A stretch of DNA of 64,000 nt from Hathewaya proteolytica DSM 3090 (GCF_900142225.1 NZ_FRAD01000004.1:62001-126000), one strand, 5' to 3'; counted from the stretch's first letter, positions 1 through 7,614 are shown. Notes: generated by a model from the letters alone, not told the origin. A program made the numbers and translations.

Positions 1-1355
1 ATAATAATAGTAAAAGTGTTCATGCAAAGGAAACTATAGTATATACAAATAGATATAAAAGCCAACTGAAGGATATGGTTTTACATTTATATGCTGATGC
101 TTACGGAAATGAAGATACCATGCCCAAAGGATTTGGTGGGGACATTTTTGACAAGAATTATTTAGGTGATATATGTGTAAAGTGTGTAAAGGCGGATAGC
201 AAAACTGTGGAATTTACTCAAAATGATGAAGTTCTTCATTTTGAACTGCCACAGACGCTTATGCCAGATAAGGAGATAAGTCTCTATATTGAATTTGAGC
301 TTAAAATTCCAAAATCTAATGGCAGATTTGGATTTATAGAAAATGATTACAGTTTTACAAACTGGTATCCTATAGTGTCCATGTACGATGAACTAAGTGG
401 CCAATGGGACAAAAACTCATTCCACAATATAGGTGAATCAAATTTTGCGGATTACTCAGATTATAAAGTAAATATGGAAATACCTAATGATATGGTAATG
501 GTTGCCACTGGTGTATGTAAAGAAAATGTAAAAGGAAATGGCAGGAAAATTGTGATTGCTGAAGAAAAAAATGTTAAGGATTTTGCCATGTATATATCTT
601 CGGGTTACAAGGTTATATCTGACGGCATAGATGGCATAACAATAAATAGTTATTATTTTGGTGATAAATCAGGTGCAGCTAAGAGATTGCTTAATGAGGT
701 AAAACAAGCCATGCATTTTTATAATAATGTTATAGGCAGTTACCCCTACAAGGAACTTGACATAGTAGAGAGCAGATTAAAGGGTGGAGCTATGGAATAC
801 CCAGGCATAATACAAATGTATTCATATGAAAATGAGAGCAGTTCGGCGGAGATTGAAGAAAAATATTTAAACAGTACGGATCAGATTGTCATACATGAAC
901 TGGTACATCAGTGGTGGTTTGGGGTGGTAGGCAATAATGAATATGAAGAGCCTATTTTAGATGAATCATTTACTTGCTATTGGACAAGTCTTTACTTTGA
1001 AAAATTTTATGGTAGAAGCAATAAATTTACCATGACAAGTATACTATCGAATTATGTGTTTTTTAAATCACTTTTGCCTATGAATAGAAATGTAAGTTCA
1101 TTCAGTGAACCTCAGGAATACGATATTGTAATATATCTGATGGCTCCAATGTCATTAGAAGATTTACGACGACAGTGTGGTGATGAGAAATTTATTGAAA
1201 TATTTAGACTTTACTATGAAAAGTTTAAATTTACCAATGCCACTGTGACGGATTTTGAGAAATGTGTGAAAGATGTATGTGGAGAAGAAAAGGCAAAGGA
1301 TTTCAATAATGCTATCAATGGTGTAGAATACGATGTTAATAAATTTCATGAATAA
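1..1355 (+). CDS. M1-family zinc aminopeptidase, C-terminal part (5' end outside window)
   Basis: The frame is open to base 3, so the gene begins upstream of the window; the first in-frame ATG at 75 is not a credible start. The protein carries a GAMEN-like exopeptidase motif (GGAMEYPG, near 790) and the gluzincin zinc site HELVHQWWFG (near 895), followed about 18 residues later by the third ligand Glu in the DESFTCYW stretch. These features define the M1 family, which removes N-terminal residues from peptides. The C-terminal region after the catalytic domain is short, so this is a compact member. No signal peptide or membrane anchor is visible because the N-terminus is missing. A membrane-anchored hypothetical gene follows 12 bases after the stop, suggesting co-transcription. 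Family assignment is confident; substrate is unknown. Confidence 0.9.
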   Translation, partial: NNSKSVHAKETIVYTNRYKSQLKDMVLHLYADAYGNEDTMPKGFGGDIFDKNYLGDICVKCVKADSKTVEFTQNDEVLHFELPQTLMPDKEISLYIEFELKIPKSNGRFGFIENDYSFTNWYPIVSMYDELSGQWDKNSFHNIGESNFADYSDYKVNMEIPNDMVMVATGVCKENVKGNGRKIVIAEEKNVKDFAMYISSGYKVISDGIDGITINSYYFGDKSGAAKRLLNEVKQAMHFYNNVIGSYPYKELDIVESRLKGGAMEYPGIIQMYSYENESSSAEIEEKYLNSTDQIVIHELVHQWWFGVVGNNEYEEPILDESFTCYWTSLYFEKFYGRSNKFTMTSILSNYVFFKSLLPMNRNVSSFSEPQEYDIVIYLMAPMSLEDLRRQCGDEKFIEIFRLYYEKFKFTNATVTDFEKCVKDVCGEEKAKDFNNAINGVEYDVNKFHE

Positions 1356-1367
1356 GGGGATGATATT

Positions 1368-1799
1368 TTGGACGAAACAGCAGCAGTAAAGAGAAAAAAA
1401 ACTAAAATAAAAAAGACCATACGGAATATAATTATTTTTCTTCTTTCCATTGGAATAATTATTCTTAGTTTATTTTATGTATCATACAAGATTGACAAAA
1501 AGAACAACATAGACGAATTAAAGGCAATGAAATTTAATGGTGGTATTATTAAAGGAACATTGGAAGAAAATTTCAATACTTGTCTTAAAAATATTACTTG
1601 GGACTATGAAAGAAAAAATGAAAAGAACATGGTGAGTGTGCAAGGAGAGTATAAGCATGGAACAAAGAAAATTCAAGTTGAGGTAGAATTTCAAGTAATG
1701 GGGGGTAATACTGCGAAAGTTGTTAATGTTTATGCTGATGGTAAGAGAGATTTTGAAATTTGGCCCCAAATAGTAGAGAGTATGGAGTATAAGCAGTAA
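1368..1799 (+). CDS. hypothetical membrane-anchored protein, 143 aa
   Basis: The start is a TTG preceded by an AAGGGG-type ribosome-binding site at the end of the aminopeptidase gene. A Lys/Arg-rich N-terminus is followed by one hydrophobic segment (about residues 20-42) and then a soluble domain of about 100 residues that should lie outside the cell. No signal-peptidase site or lipobox is evident, so it is probably a signal anchor. The soluble part is rich in charged residues and beta-prone stretches. I do not recognise the family. The 12-base spacing suggests it is translated from the same message as the M1 peptidase. Confidence 0.75.
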   Translation: MDETAAVKRKKTKIKKTIRNIIIFLLSIGIIILSLFYVSYKIDKKNNIDELKAMKFNGGIIKGTLEENFNTCLKNITWDYERKNEKNMVSVQGEYKHGTKKIQVEVEFQVMGGNTAKVVNVYADGKRDFEIWPQIVESMEYKQ

Positions 1800-1891
1800 A
1801 GGTATTGATATTTTTAGAGATTAGTATGTGTTTAATAGGTGTTGCCTTAAAAAGAAGCCAGTGTAATATCAACCATAAAGGAGTGGTTAAA

Positions 1892-2017
1892 GTGAAAAAG
1901 TTAATGAAATATTTTAAAATTGGAACTATGGAATGGAGCACTACAGTTAAATACTGTTTAATTATTGGTACAATAATAGGTTTACTTGTTGGAGCACATA
2001 TAATAATTAAAATATGA
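1892..2017 (+). CDS. small membrane protein, 41 aa
   Basis: An AAAGGAG site at about 1877-1883 lies 8-9 bases before GTG 1892, so I prefer this start to the longer frame beginning near 1805, which has no ribosome-binding site. The peptide has a basic N-terminus and one strongly hydrophobic segment (residues about 21-39, ending IIIKI). Single-span peptides like this occur next to bacteriocin loci, and a decayed one follows downstream, but no homology is recognised. It may be a real small protein; function unknown. Confidence 0.5.
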   Translation: MKKLMKYFKIGTMEWSTTVKYCLIIGTIIGLLVGAHIIIKI

Positions 2018-2057
2018 ATTAATATCTAAAGTTTTAACTTAGGGAGATTTAAAGGAA

Positions 2058-2429
2058 ATGCTTAAAAAACAGAATGTATTTTTGATTGGATGCATTATTA
2101 TGGGGATATATGGTTTTCTACTAAAAGAAAATGATTCAATAATATCAGCATTTATACTATATATTAGCCTAGGCGTGTGGTTAAAAGGTATCTATAATGC
2201 AAGCCCAGAAGTAAATAAAGCTAAAACTATGTATGGTTATATAGTGAATTGGGGCATTTTTACGGTTTATTATATATCTATACTTGAAATAGTAGATTAC
2301 TATTTTCATATTATAACTAAAAATGTTGACAGTATATTTAGCGGGTTAGGAGTTATGATGATTGCCCCTATAATGATAGTTTTAATCATAAGTCTTTATA
2401 AGTTTTTTAAAGTGAGAAAAGAAAAATAA
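2058..2429 (+). CDS. hypothetical polytopic membrane protein, 123 aa
   Basis: Four hydrophobic stretches are visible (about residues 7-22, 28-45, 63-82 and 97-117), with a basic tail ending KVRKEK. An AAAGGAA ribosome-binding sequence lies directly upstream of ATG 2058. Size and topology resemble immunity or transport-accessory proteins near bacteriocin genes, but no family is recognised. Its last 36 bases and the bases just after the stop are repeated exactly at 4251-4289, so a related gene once lay at the far end of this cluster. Confidence 0.6.
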   Translation: MLKKQNVFLIGCIIMGIYGFLLKENDSIISAFILYISLGVWLKGIYNASPEVNKAKTMYGYIVNWGIFTVYYISILEIVDYYFHIITKNVDSIFSGLGVMMIAPIMIVLIISLYKFFKVRKEK

Positions 2430-2432
2430 TAT
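2394..2432 (+). repeat. 39-bp direct repeat, copy 1 (C-terminus of membrane gene)
   Basis: Positions 2394-2432 are identical to 4251-4289. The repeat covers the last codons of the four-span membrane protein (LYKFFKVRKEK and stop) and five bases beyond. It is one of three repeat pairs in this cluster. Confidence 0.9.
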
Positions 2433-2730
2433 AGAAGCTGTAGGTCCTAAAATAACTACTACATATTCAATATAACAAGCGATGGTACAAACTATGGATG
2501 TAGAGATTTTAGTTCCCATAGATCATGAGTTTAATGAAACAGAGGAATATAAGTTCAAACCAGAAATACAACTTATGAACTGCCTGAAGGATTCATACAA
2601 GGGGAATCCACAGGGGTTCAATAATGCTGTAATGGAAATACAAAAGTATATTGCAGAAAACAAGCTTATACCAATAACATCTATGTATATTGTAACTTTA
2701 AAGGAAGTAACAAAACCAGAAGAAATTTAG
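2431..2730 (+). pseudogene. GyrI-like/DUF5085-type effector-binding protein fragment with in-frame stop
   Basis: Reading in frame from 2431 gives IEAVGPKITTTYSI, then TAA at 2473-2475, then QAMVQTMDVEILVPID and on to the stop at 2730. The residues on either side of the stop belong to one domain of the small GyrI-like effector-binding fold (DUF5085-like, assigned from memory). The piece from ATG 2482 has no ribosome-binding site. The natural N-terminus is absent and the product ends early at 82 residues after the stop. I read it as a broken gene. Its first 41 bases recur at 3732-3772 with three mismatches. Confidence 0.6.
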
Positions 2731-2750
2731 CTTTGCTTACGTGAACAGAA

Positions 2751-3146
2751 ATGGAAATGAATCTTAAGGTAGCAGAGGAAAATGTAAAGCTTACAACAAT
2801 AAAATCACCCTGTGATGGGGTAATGAATATAATCTCCAGAATAAAGGAAGGGGATTACGTGCAGAGCGGTACGCCTGTAATAAGCATAGTACCAGAAAGA
2901 AATGAGAGCTTTAATATAGAAATATACATTCCTAATGAGAATTTAGGCGAGATAAAGGAAAATCAAGAAGTAAGTATAGAACTATTGTCTTTGCCAGGAA
3001 GAGAGTATGGATATCTTAAATCCAAGCTTAAGAATATAAGTGTAGATGCAAAGATAAAAAGTGGCATGATGGAACAAGCAAAAATTATAAACAGAAGGGC
3101 ATCATACTTCAGGTATTTCCTAGAGAAGATAGATATTCTGGATTAG
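2751..3146 (+). pseudogene. HlyD-type bacteriocin export accessory protein, C-terminal fragment
   Basis: The frame encodes the second half of a membrane-fusion (HlyD/LcnD-like) protein: the lipoyl-like hairpin strand TIKSPCDGVMN followed by the barrel region (VISIVPERN, IPNENLGEIKENQEV). The N-terminal transmembrane anchor and long coiled coil are missing, and no ribosome-binding site precedes the ATG at 2751. The last 25 residues look unrelated to the family's usual C-terminus, suggesting a second rearrangement. It stands between a broken effector-binding gene and a double-glycine peptide, so it is probably the relic of a bacteriocin exporter operon. No matching ABC transporter is in the window. 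Confidence 0.7.
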
Positions 3147-3210
3147 AGATAACAAATAAATATATTTTTCAGTGATGAGAAAAACATATAGGAGGATTTG
3201 AAATATGTAA

Positions 3211-3405
3211 ATGGTTTTAAATAATGGATTTTGTGAAATGACACAGGACGAGATGGAGATGGTTGATGGTGGCGATTTTGGGCGTAATTTAGGATACGCA
3301 TGTGCAACTGTCTGTTGTGTAGGAGCTACTATTGTAACTGGTCCGTTAGCTGGAGGAGCAGCACTAGCAGCAGCTGGATGGTATTGGTATGATGCTGTAA
3401 GATAA
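3211..3405 (+). CDS. double-glycine leader bacteriocin-like peptide, 64 aa
   Basis: The first 21 residues form a typical leader for peptidase-containing ABC exporters, ending MTQDEMEMVDGG. Cleavage after Gly-Gly would release a 43-residue core with three cysteines (YACATVCC), a Gly/Ala-rich hydrophobic middle and an aromatic tail (WYWYDAVR). This layout matches class II or circular-like clostridial bacteriocin precursors. A GGAGG site at 3191-3195 is 9 bases before an ATG at 3205, but that ATG is followed at once by TAA; the peptide frame restarts with ATG 3211, 15 bases from the site. The exporter nearby is broken, so export would need a transporter elsewhere. Confidence 0.7.
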   Translation: MVLNNGFCEMTQDEMEMVDGGDFGRNLGYACATVCCVGATIVTGPLAGGAALAAAGWYWYDAVR

Positions 3406-3455
3406 ATTGTAGGTTTAGAATAATAATATGAATTATATTCTTAAGGAGGGTATAT

Positions 3456-3641
3456 ATGAGAAAATGTATAAGATGTAATGAGGATATGGTAGATGGGTAT
3501 TTACTAAATGTAGAGGGAAAACTATACGGAGTAAACTTATCTAATGAAGATTGCAAAAAAATTTATAAAAATACGGAAAAGATTTTTGTTTCAGTATGCC
3601 CAAAATGTGGTGAAATATCACTTTATGTAGATAAAAAATAA
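3456..3641 (+). CDS. small zinc-ribbon protein, 61 aa
   Basis: An AAGGAGG ribosome-binding site precedes ATG 3456. Two CxxC knuckles are visible, CIRCN near the N-terminus and CPKCG near residue 49, spaced as in zinc ribbons, with a short beta-rich segment between. Small proteins of this design are common in clostridia and often labelled nucleic acid-binding. It appears intact among broken genes; role unknown. Confidence 0.65.
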   Translation: MRKCIRCNEDMVDGYLLNVEGKLYGVNLSNEDCKKIYKNTEKIFVSVCPKCGEISLYVDKK

Positions 3642-3656
3642 TTTTGTAAGTGGTGA

Positions 3657-3866
3657 ATGAAAATGATTTCCTCCCACAATGAATTCAATAACATGGGTCA
3701 TTGTTGGGAGGAAGTATATTTTAAATGGAAAATAGAAGCTGTAGGTCTTAGAATAACTACTACACATTCAATTAAGCAGCTGATTAATATGGGGCGCATA
3801 CTGTACGAAGGTGGTTTTGATATAAATATATTTCTCAGTTATGAGAAGAACATAGAGGAGAATTAG
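3657..3866 (+). pseudogene. mosaic fragment sharing pieces with the upstream broken genes
   Basis: The 69-residue frame contains IEAVGLRITTTHSI, which matches the start of the broken effector-binding gene at 2431 (41 bases, three mismatches), and ends DINIFLSYEKNIEEN, whose bases resemble 3157-3196 just upstream of the bacteriocin-like peptide. It is therefore a join of duplicated pieces rather than a natural protein. No clear ribosome-binding site is present. Confidence 0.55.
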
Positions 3867-3964
3867 TAGCGTTATTAGGTGGACTCATAGGAGTGACAGT
3901 AGGTACTGTTGCAGGTGGATTTAAAGCGGTATATTTAGATTTAATCGAGGAGGTAAATAAGTGA
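3845..3964 (+). pseudogene. remnant of a second small hydrophobic peptide gene
   Basis: A frame without any start codon reads GELVALLGGLIGVTVGTVAG and continues to EEVNK before TGA 3962-3964. The Gly-spaced hydrophobic stretch with GxxxG-like spacing is typical of two-peptide (class IIb) bacteriocins or their relatives. Its stop overlaps the GTG of the next reading frame as GTGA, the usual arrangement for translational coupling, so it was probably once a peptide gene followed by its immunity gene. Confidence 0.45.
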
Positions 3965-4226
3965 ATATATATATATTGTTATTATGGTATATTGTTTATT
4001 TTCCTTAGTGTTGGATTATATAAACAAAAAGAACAGGTCAATTGAAAATATAAAAAAATATATTGCAAATACATTTAAATGTGAAAAATATATAAATATA
4101 GTTATTTTCATATTCGGAGCTATAAGTATAATAATCATACATTTTTTAAGTTTTAAAATACCATTAAGACAAATATTAGAAACGGTTATCTGTTGCATAA
4201 CTGTTTATATGATATCAGTTAAATAA
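3961..4226 (+). pseudogene. small membrane (immunity-like) protein, frameshifted in an AT repeat
   Basis: A strong GAGGAGGT site at about 3947-3954 precedes GTG 3961, but that frame stops after 15 codons. The long frame, readable from ATG 3984, encodes about 80 residues with three hydrophobic segments and a basic linker (YINKKNRSIENIKKY). The GTG and the long frame are separated by an (AT)6 tract at 3965-3976; loss of one AT unit would join them exactly. I infer a slipped-strand frameshift in a small membrane protein placed where a bacteriocin immunity gene would be. Translation from ATG 3984 alone is possible but lacks a site. Confidence 0.5.
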
Positions 4227-4250
4227 CGTATAATTTCAGTGAAAATCTTA

Positions 4251-4289
4251 CTTTATAAGTTTTTTAAAGTGAGAAAAGAAAAATAATAT
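4251..4289 (+). repeat. 39-bp direct repeat, copy 2
   Basis: Identical to 2394-2432. Here it encodes an orphan C-terminus (YKFFKVRKEK) with no gene in front, showing that part of a second copy of the four-span membrane gene was deleted. Confidence 0.9.
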
Positions 4290-4290
4290 T

Positions 4291-4336
4291 AAAACACCTT
4301 ACAAAGTTGAAATTTAGCTTTGTAAGGTGTTTTTTT
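4291..4336. terminator. bidirectional intrinsic terminator
   Basis: Stem ACACCTTACAAAG pairs with CTTTGTAAGGTGT around a short loop, flanked by A-rich sequence on the left and TTTTTT on the right. It lies between the bacteriocin-like region and the convergent NifX-like gene. Confidence 0.85.
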
Positions 4337-4705
4337 CTAGTCTTCGTGATGGCATTCATGCTCATGAGCATGGCATGCGATGCCAGAGTCCTTTAGTTCT
4401 CCATTAAGCCATTTCTGTGCTACATCAGCTATAGATCCTGAGCATCCACGAATAACTTTTATACCGGCATTGTTTAGGACATGTACTGCGCCATCTCCCA
4501 TGTTTCCTGCTAGCATCAGTTCAACACCCATATCTGCTAATACAGAGGAAATATTAGATTTGCAGCCACAACCTTCTGGTGAGTCCACCTTTTCAGTTTC
4601 TAATATGGTTTTCTTTTCAGTATCTACAGTAAGTACGGAAAAGTATTCACAGTGTCCGAAGTGATCGTCTATATTATTATTTCTTGATGGTAATGCAATT
4701 TTCAT
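4337..4705 (-). CDS. NifX/NifB-type dinitrogenase iron-molybdenum cofactor-binding protein
   Basis: The 122-residue protein has the single-domain NifX/NafY/C-terminal NifB fold: MKIALPS at the start, DDHFGHCEYF, and the glycine-rich GNMGDGA and GCSGSI loops. Such proteins bind iron-sulfur clusters or metalloclusters outside nitrogenase as well. A cysteine pair (GCGCK) and a His/Cys-rich tail (CHAHEHECHHED) add possible metal ligands. The start is ATG 4705 because GGAGGT lies seven bases before it; a GTG 15 bases upstream would overlap that site. It diverges from a DUF134 regulator, a pairing seen widely in anaerobes. It may handle iron or a cluster for the neighbouring HgdB-type enzyme, which is inference. 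Confidence 0.85.
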   Translation of the reverse strand: MKIALPSRNNNIDDHFGHCEYFSVLTVDTEKKTILETEKVDSPEGCGCKSNISSVLADMGVELMLAGNMGDGAVHVLNNAGIKVIRGCSGSIADVAQKWLNGELKDSGIACHAHEHECHHED

Positions 4706-4742
4706 TTTATCAACCTCCACATATCTTTCTTGACAATGTTAT

Positions 4743-4793
4743 GAACATATGTCATATATATAGTATAATATTACTGTTGTGGACATATGTCAA
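4743..4793. promoter_or_regulatory. twin palindromes and promoter between NifX-like and DUF134 genes
   Basis: ACATATGT occurs at 4745-4752 and 4783-4790, each followed by C, with centres 38 bases apart. On the minus strand a TTGACA beginning in the second palindrome is followed after 17 bases by TATTAT, a promoter for the NifX-like gene. The palindromes therefore bracket that promoter and are good operator candidates for the divergently encoded DUF134 protein. Confidence 0.6.
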
Positions 4794-4854
4794 TAATTTT
4801 GAAGGAATTCAATAGCATATTAATGAAAATATTTATACAGGGAGGCTTGTGAGT

Positions 4855-5220
4855 ATGCCAAGACCAAGGAAGTGCAGGCGAGTGTGCGGTTTACCTCAAA
4901 GCAATATTTTTGGACCATTGTGTGATCCACGAAATGATGAAAACACCATATTTATGACTGTGGATGAATATGAGACCATAAGGCTTATGGACATGGAGTC
5001 TATGACGCAAGAGCAGTGTGCTGAGCAGATGCAAGTTGCTAGAACTACAGTTCAAAGAATTTATAATGATGCTCGAAAGAAGATAGCTTTGGCCCTAGTA
5101 AAGGGTCAATTTCTTAAAATCCAAGGGGGAGATTTTAGGTTATGTAGTAAATCTCATTTATGTGATGGAGTGCAATGCCCATGTAAATGTAGGTGTAAAT
5201 GTGAAGAGAAAAAAGAATAA
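4855..5220 (+). CDS. UPF0251/DUF134 DNA-binding protein
   Basis: The N-terminus [14 protein letters not shown] is characteristic of the UPF0251 (DUF134) family. A helix-turn-helix follows ([20 protein letters not shown], about residues 52-71), of the sigma-70 region 4 type. The C-terminus carries a cysteine cluster ([17 protein letters not shown]) that could bind a metal or iron-sulfur cluster, making redox or metal sensing plausible. GGAGG at 4841-4845 is nine bases from ATG 4855; the GTG at 4849 is too close. It probably autoregulates and controls the divergent NifX-like gene through the twin palindromes. Confidence 0.85.
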   Translation: MPRPRKCRRVCGLPQSNIFGPLCDPRNDENTIFMTVDEYETIRLMDMESMTQEQCAEQMQVARTTVQRIYNDARKKIALALVKGQFLKIQGGDFRLCSKSHLCDGVQCPCKCRCKCEEKKE

Positions 5221-5341
5221 CTATTTAGAAACTGAATAAATATAGCTAAGGTCATAGAAAAAACGTATTAGATGAATATTTCCATAGAGTTTAAAATAAA
5301 ACTATGAAGTTATGTTTTAAACAAATGGGGGAAAGTATAAA

Positions 5342-6487
5342 ATGAAAGAGCTAGATATGTTACTAGAGAATTTCGCCAATGCAAGGCGAAATGGATTTGT
5401 AGAAGTAAAGGAAATCAAGGAATCGGGGAAACAGGTTATAGGTGTATATTGTGGTTTTGCACCCTATGAATTATTAGCAGCTTCTGGGGCTATGGTAGCA
5501 TGGCTTTGTGGCATGAGTGAGGAACCTATTTCCGATGCAGAAAAAGAATTGCCAAGGAACATATGTCCTCTTATAAAATCATCCTATGGTTTTGCCATTA
5601 CCGGAAAATGTCCTTACTATTATTTTTCAGATATGCTGATTGGAGAGACCACTTGCGATGGTAAAAAGAAGATGTATGAATATCTCGGTACCATGAAGCC
5701 AATGCATATCATGTCATTACCACAAAATCTTCACAGAGAAAGTTCTCTTGAGTATTACAAAGATGAGCTGCTTATATTGAAGGATGAGGTAGAAAAGAAT
5801 TTAGGAGTTAAGATAACTGAAGAGGCCATAAGTGAAAAAATTAAATTAAGAAATTCAGAGAGAAAGGCTTTAAGAGAGTTTTATGAGTTAGGAAAACTTT
5901 GTCCACCACCACTTACAGGTATTGAAATGAGGAAGGTTTTAGGATCTACGCAGTACATAGGTGATAAGGAAAAAGAAATTGAAAATATAAAAAACATAAC
6001 AAGGCTTGTAAAAGAAAGATATGAAAGTGAAGGAACTACAGTATCAAAAGATGCAAAGAGAATTCTTGTGACAGGATGTCCATTAGGGGATGCCACAGAA
6101 AAGATTCTAGAGACCATTGAAGACAATGGTGGAGTTATTGTATGTTTTGAAAATTGTAGTTCTACAAAGAGCATTGACGATCTTGTGGATGAGACAAAAA
6201 ATCCATATGATGCATTGGCTGAAAGGTATCTTAAAACTGCTTGTGCATGTATGAGTCCAAACACGAATAGATTGAATATGATAGACCATTATATAGACGA
6301 ATATAAAATAGATGGTGTAATAGATGTTATTCTACAAACATGTCACACATATAATGTGGAGACTAATAGAATTAAGAAAAAGACCAATGAAAAGGGTGTT
6401 CCATACATGAGCCTTGAAACTACATATTCTCAAGAAGATATTGGTGGACTTACTACAAGAATTGCTGCCTTTATAGAGATGCTATAA
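5342..6487 (+). CDS. 2-hydroxyacyl-CoA dehydratase HgdB/FldC-type or double-cubane cluster protein
   Basis: The 381-residue protein belongs to the HgdB/BcrC/BadD superfamily. Conserved cysteine sites are visible: RNICPLIKSSYGF, TGKCPYYYF, GETTCDGKKKMYEYLG and, near the C-terminus, LQTCHTYN. The family binds [4Fe-4S] or double-cubane [8Fe-9S] clusters and performs ATP-driven low-potential reductions. A dehydratase normally needs two such subunits plus an HgdC activator ATPase; neither is in the window, which favours a double-cubane-type reductase paired with an external activator. A UroD-like methyltransferase gene follows after three bases and is surely co-transcribed. The exact reaction is unknown. 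Confidence 0.85.
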   Translation: MKELDMLLENFANARRNGFVEVKEIKESGKQVIGVYCGFAPYELLAASGAMVAWLCGMSEEPISDAEKELPRNICPLIKSSYGFAITGKCPYYYFSDMLIGETTCDGKKKMYEYLGTMKPMHIMSLPQNLHRESSLEYYKDELLILKDEVEKNLGVKITEEAISEKIKLRNSERKALREFYELGKLCPPPLTGIEMRKVLGSTQYIGDKEKEIENIKNITRLVKERYESEGTTVSKDAKRILVTGCPLGDATEKILETIEDNGGVIVCFENCSSTKSIDDLVDETKNPYDALAERYLKTACACMSPNTNRLNMIDHYIDEYKIDGVIDVILQTCHTYNVETNRIKKKTNEKGVPYMSLETTYSQEDIGGLTTRIAAFIEML

Positions 6488-6490
6488 AGG

Positions 6491-7570
6491 ATGGTGAAAA
6501 AAATGTTAATAAATAAAATGACCTCAGCTGAAAGAATGAATGGTTTAGTAATGGGTGATGCCATTGACAGAGTGCCAGTGAATTTGATGCTAGGGTCCTA
6601 CCCAGCGGTACTGGCAGGTGTGGACTTTAAAACATATTTTGAAAATACATCCATTGAAGATATATTTAAAATGAATGTAAAATGTGATGAAGTTTTCCAA
6701 CAAGACGGCTTTACGGGTTTTGCTATGCCTGGTGGATATGGGGCTGCTTTTGGGGGAACATATAGGTTTAGTGATAGAATTAAATTTCAGAACCCTACTT
6801 TGGTAAAAAAAGTAGTGAATGATCTTCATGATATTGAATTGTTGCAGATACCAGACGGAGTAAATGCTCCCTGTATAAAAAAAGCTGCTGATTATACTGA
6901 TTATGTAGTAAAAAAAGGTGGCGGAGTTGGGATATTTGGTGGGACAGCTTTTACTACAACTCAGGAATTAGTAAGTGTAGATAAAATGCTTAAATGGATG
7001 AAAACAGAGCCAAATATGCTTCATAAATTAATACAAAAGGTTCAAAAGTACCTTATAAAAGTTGGAGATTACTATGTTGATAAGTATGGCGCTGATAGGT
7101 GTGGAGGCTTTATGCCATTCCCTATGGAATCTAATGAAATAATATCACCAAAGATGTTTCAAGAATTTAGCCTTCCATATATTAAGGAGTTGTATGATCA
7201 TTTTGTGAATCGTGGTGTTAAGGCATGGAATTTTCATCTTTGCGGAAAGCATAATGATAACCTTGAGTATTTTAAAAGGGATATAAACCCTTTGCCAAGA
7301 ACAGTCATTAGTATTGGAAGAGATATGGATCTACAAAAAACAGGAGGTTATTTAGGAAGTCAATATATAATAGCTGGGAATCTTCCTACATCAGTGCTAC
7401 AAATTAGTTCTGAAAAGGAGGTTTATGCGGAAAGTGGCAAGATAATTAGCGGCATGAAATACAGGGAAGGCGGTTTTATTTTTATGCCTGACTGTGGAAT
7501 ATCACCACTAACACCAGCTGAAAATCTCCAAGCTATGATACAAGCTACATCAGATTTTGGCGCATATTAA
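6491..7570 (+). CDS. uroporphyrinogen decarboxylase-family (MtaA/CmuA-like) methyltransferase
   Basis: The 359-residue protein has the UroD TIM-barrel outline. It carries an HxC-Xn-C zinc signature, with His249 and Cys251 in FHLCGKHND and Cys335 in PDCGISPLTP, as in MtaA/CmuA corrinoid:CoM methyltransferases rather than true HemE. It is three bases downstream of the HgdB-type gene. Start choice is uncertain: ATG 6491, GTG 6494 and ATG 6503 share one weak AAAGG site. The pair suggests a reductase or activator working with a methyl-transfer or corrinoid enzyme; no corrinoid protein is adjacent, so the partner is unidentified. Confidence 0.85.
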   Translation: MVKKMLINKMTSAERMNGLVMGDAIDRVPVNLMLGSYPAVLAGVDFKTYFENTSIEDIFKMNVKCDEVFQQDGFTGFAMPGGYGAAFGGTYRFSDRIKFQNPTLVKKVVNDLHDIELLQIPDGVNAPCIKKAADYTDYVVKKGGGVGIFGGTAFTTTQELVSVDKMLKWMKTEPNMLHKLIQKVQKYLIKVGDYYVDKYGADRCGGFMPFPMESNEIISPKMFQEFSLPYIKELYDHFVNRGVKAWNFHLCGKHNDNLEYFKRDINPLPRTVISIGRDMDLQKTGGYLGSQYIIAGNLPTSVLQISSEKEVYAESGKIISGMKYREGGFIFMPDCGISPLTPAENLQAMIQATSDFGAY

Positions 7571-7582
7571 TATGATATAAAA

Positions 7583-7614
7583 AACAGACTATTGCTGAAA
7601 ATGCATAGTCTGTT
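7583..7614 (+). terminator. hairpin terminator after the UroD-like gene
   Basis: AACAGACTAT pairs with ATAGTCTGTT around a 12-base loop. The following sequence is only moderately T-rich, so termination strength is uncertain. Confidence 0.6.

Noticed and set aside
4380..4664. 94-codon plus-strand frame across the NifX-like gene
   Set aside because: The minus-strand gene has a clear family match, promoter and ribosome-binding site; the plus-strand frame has none of these.
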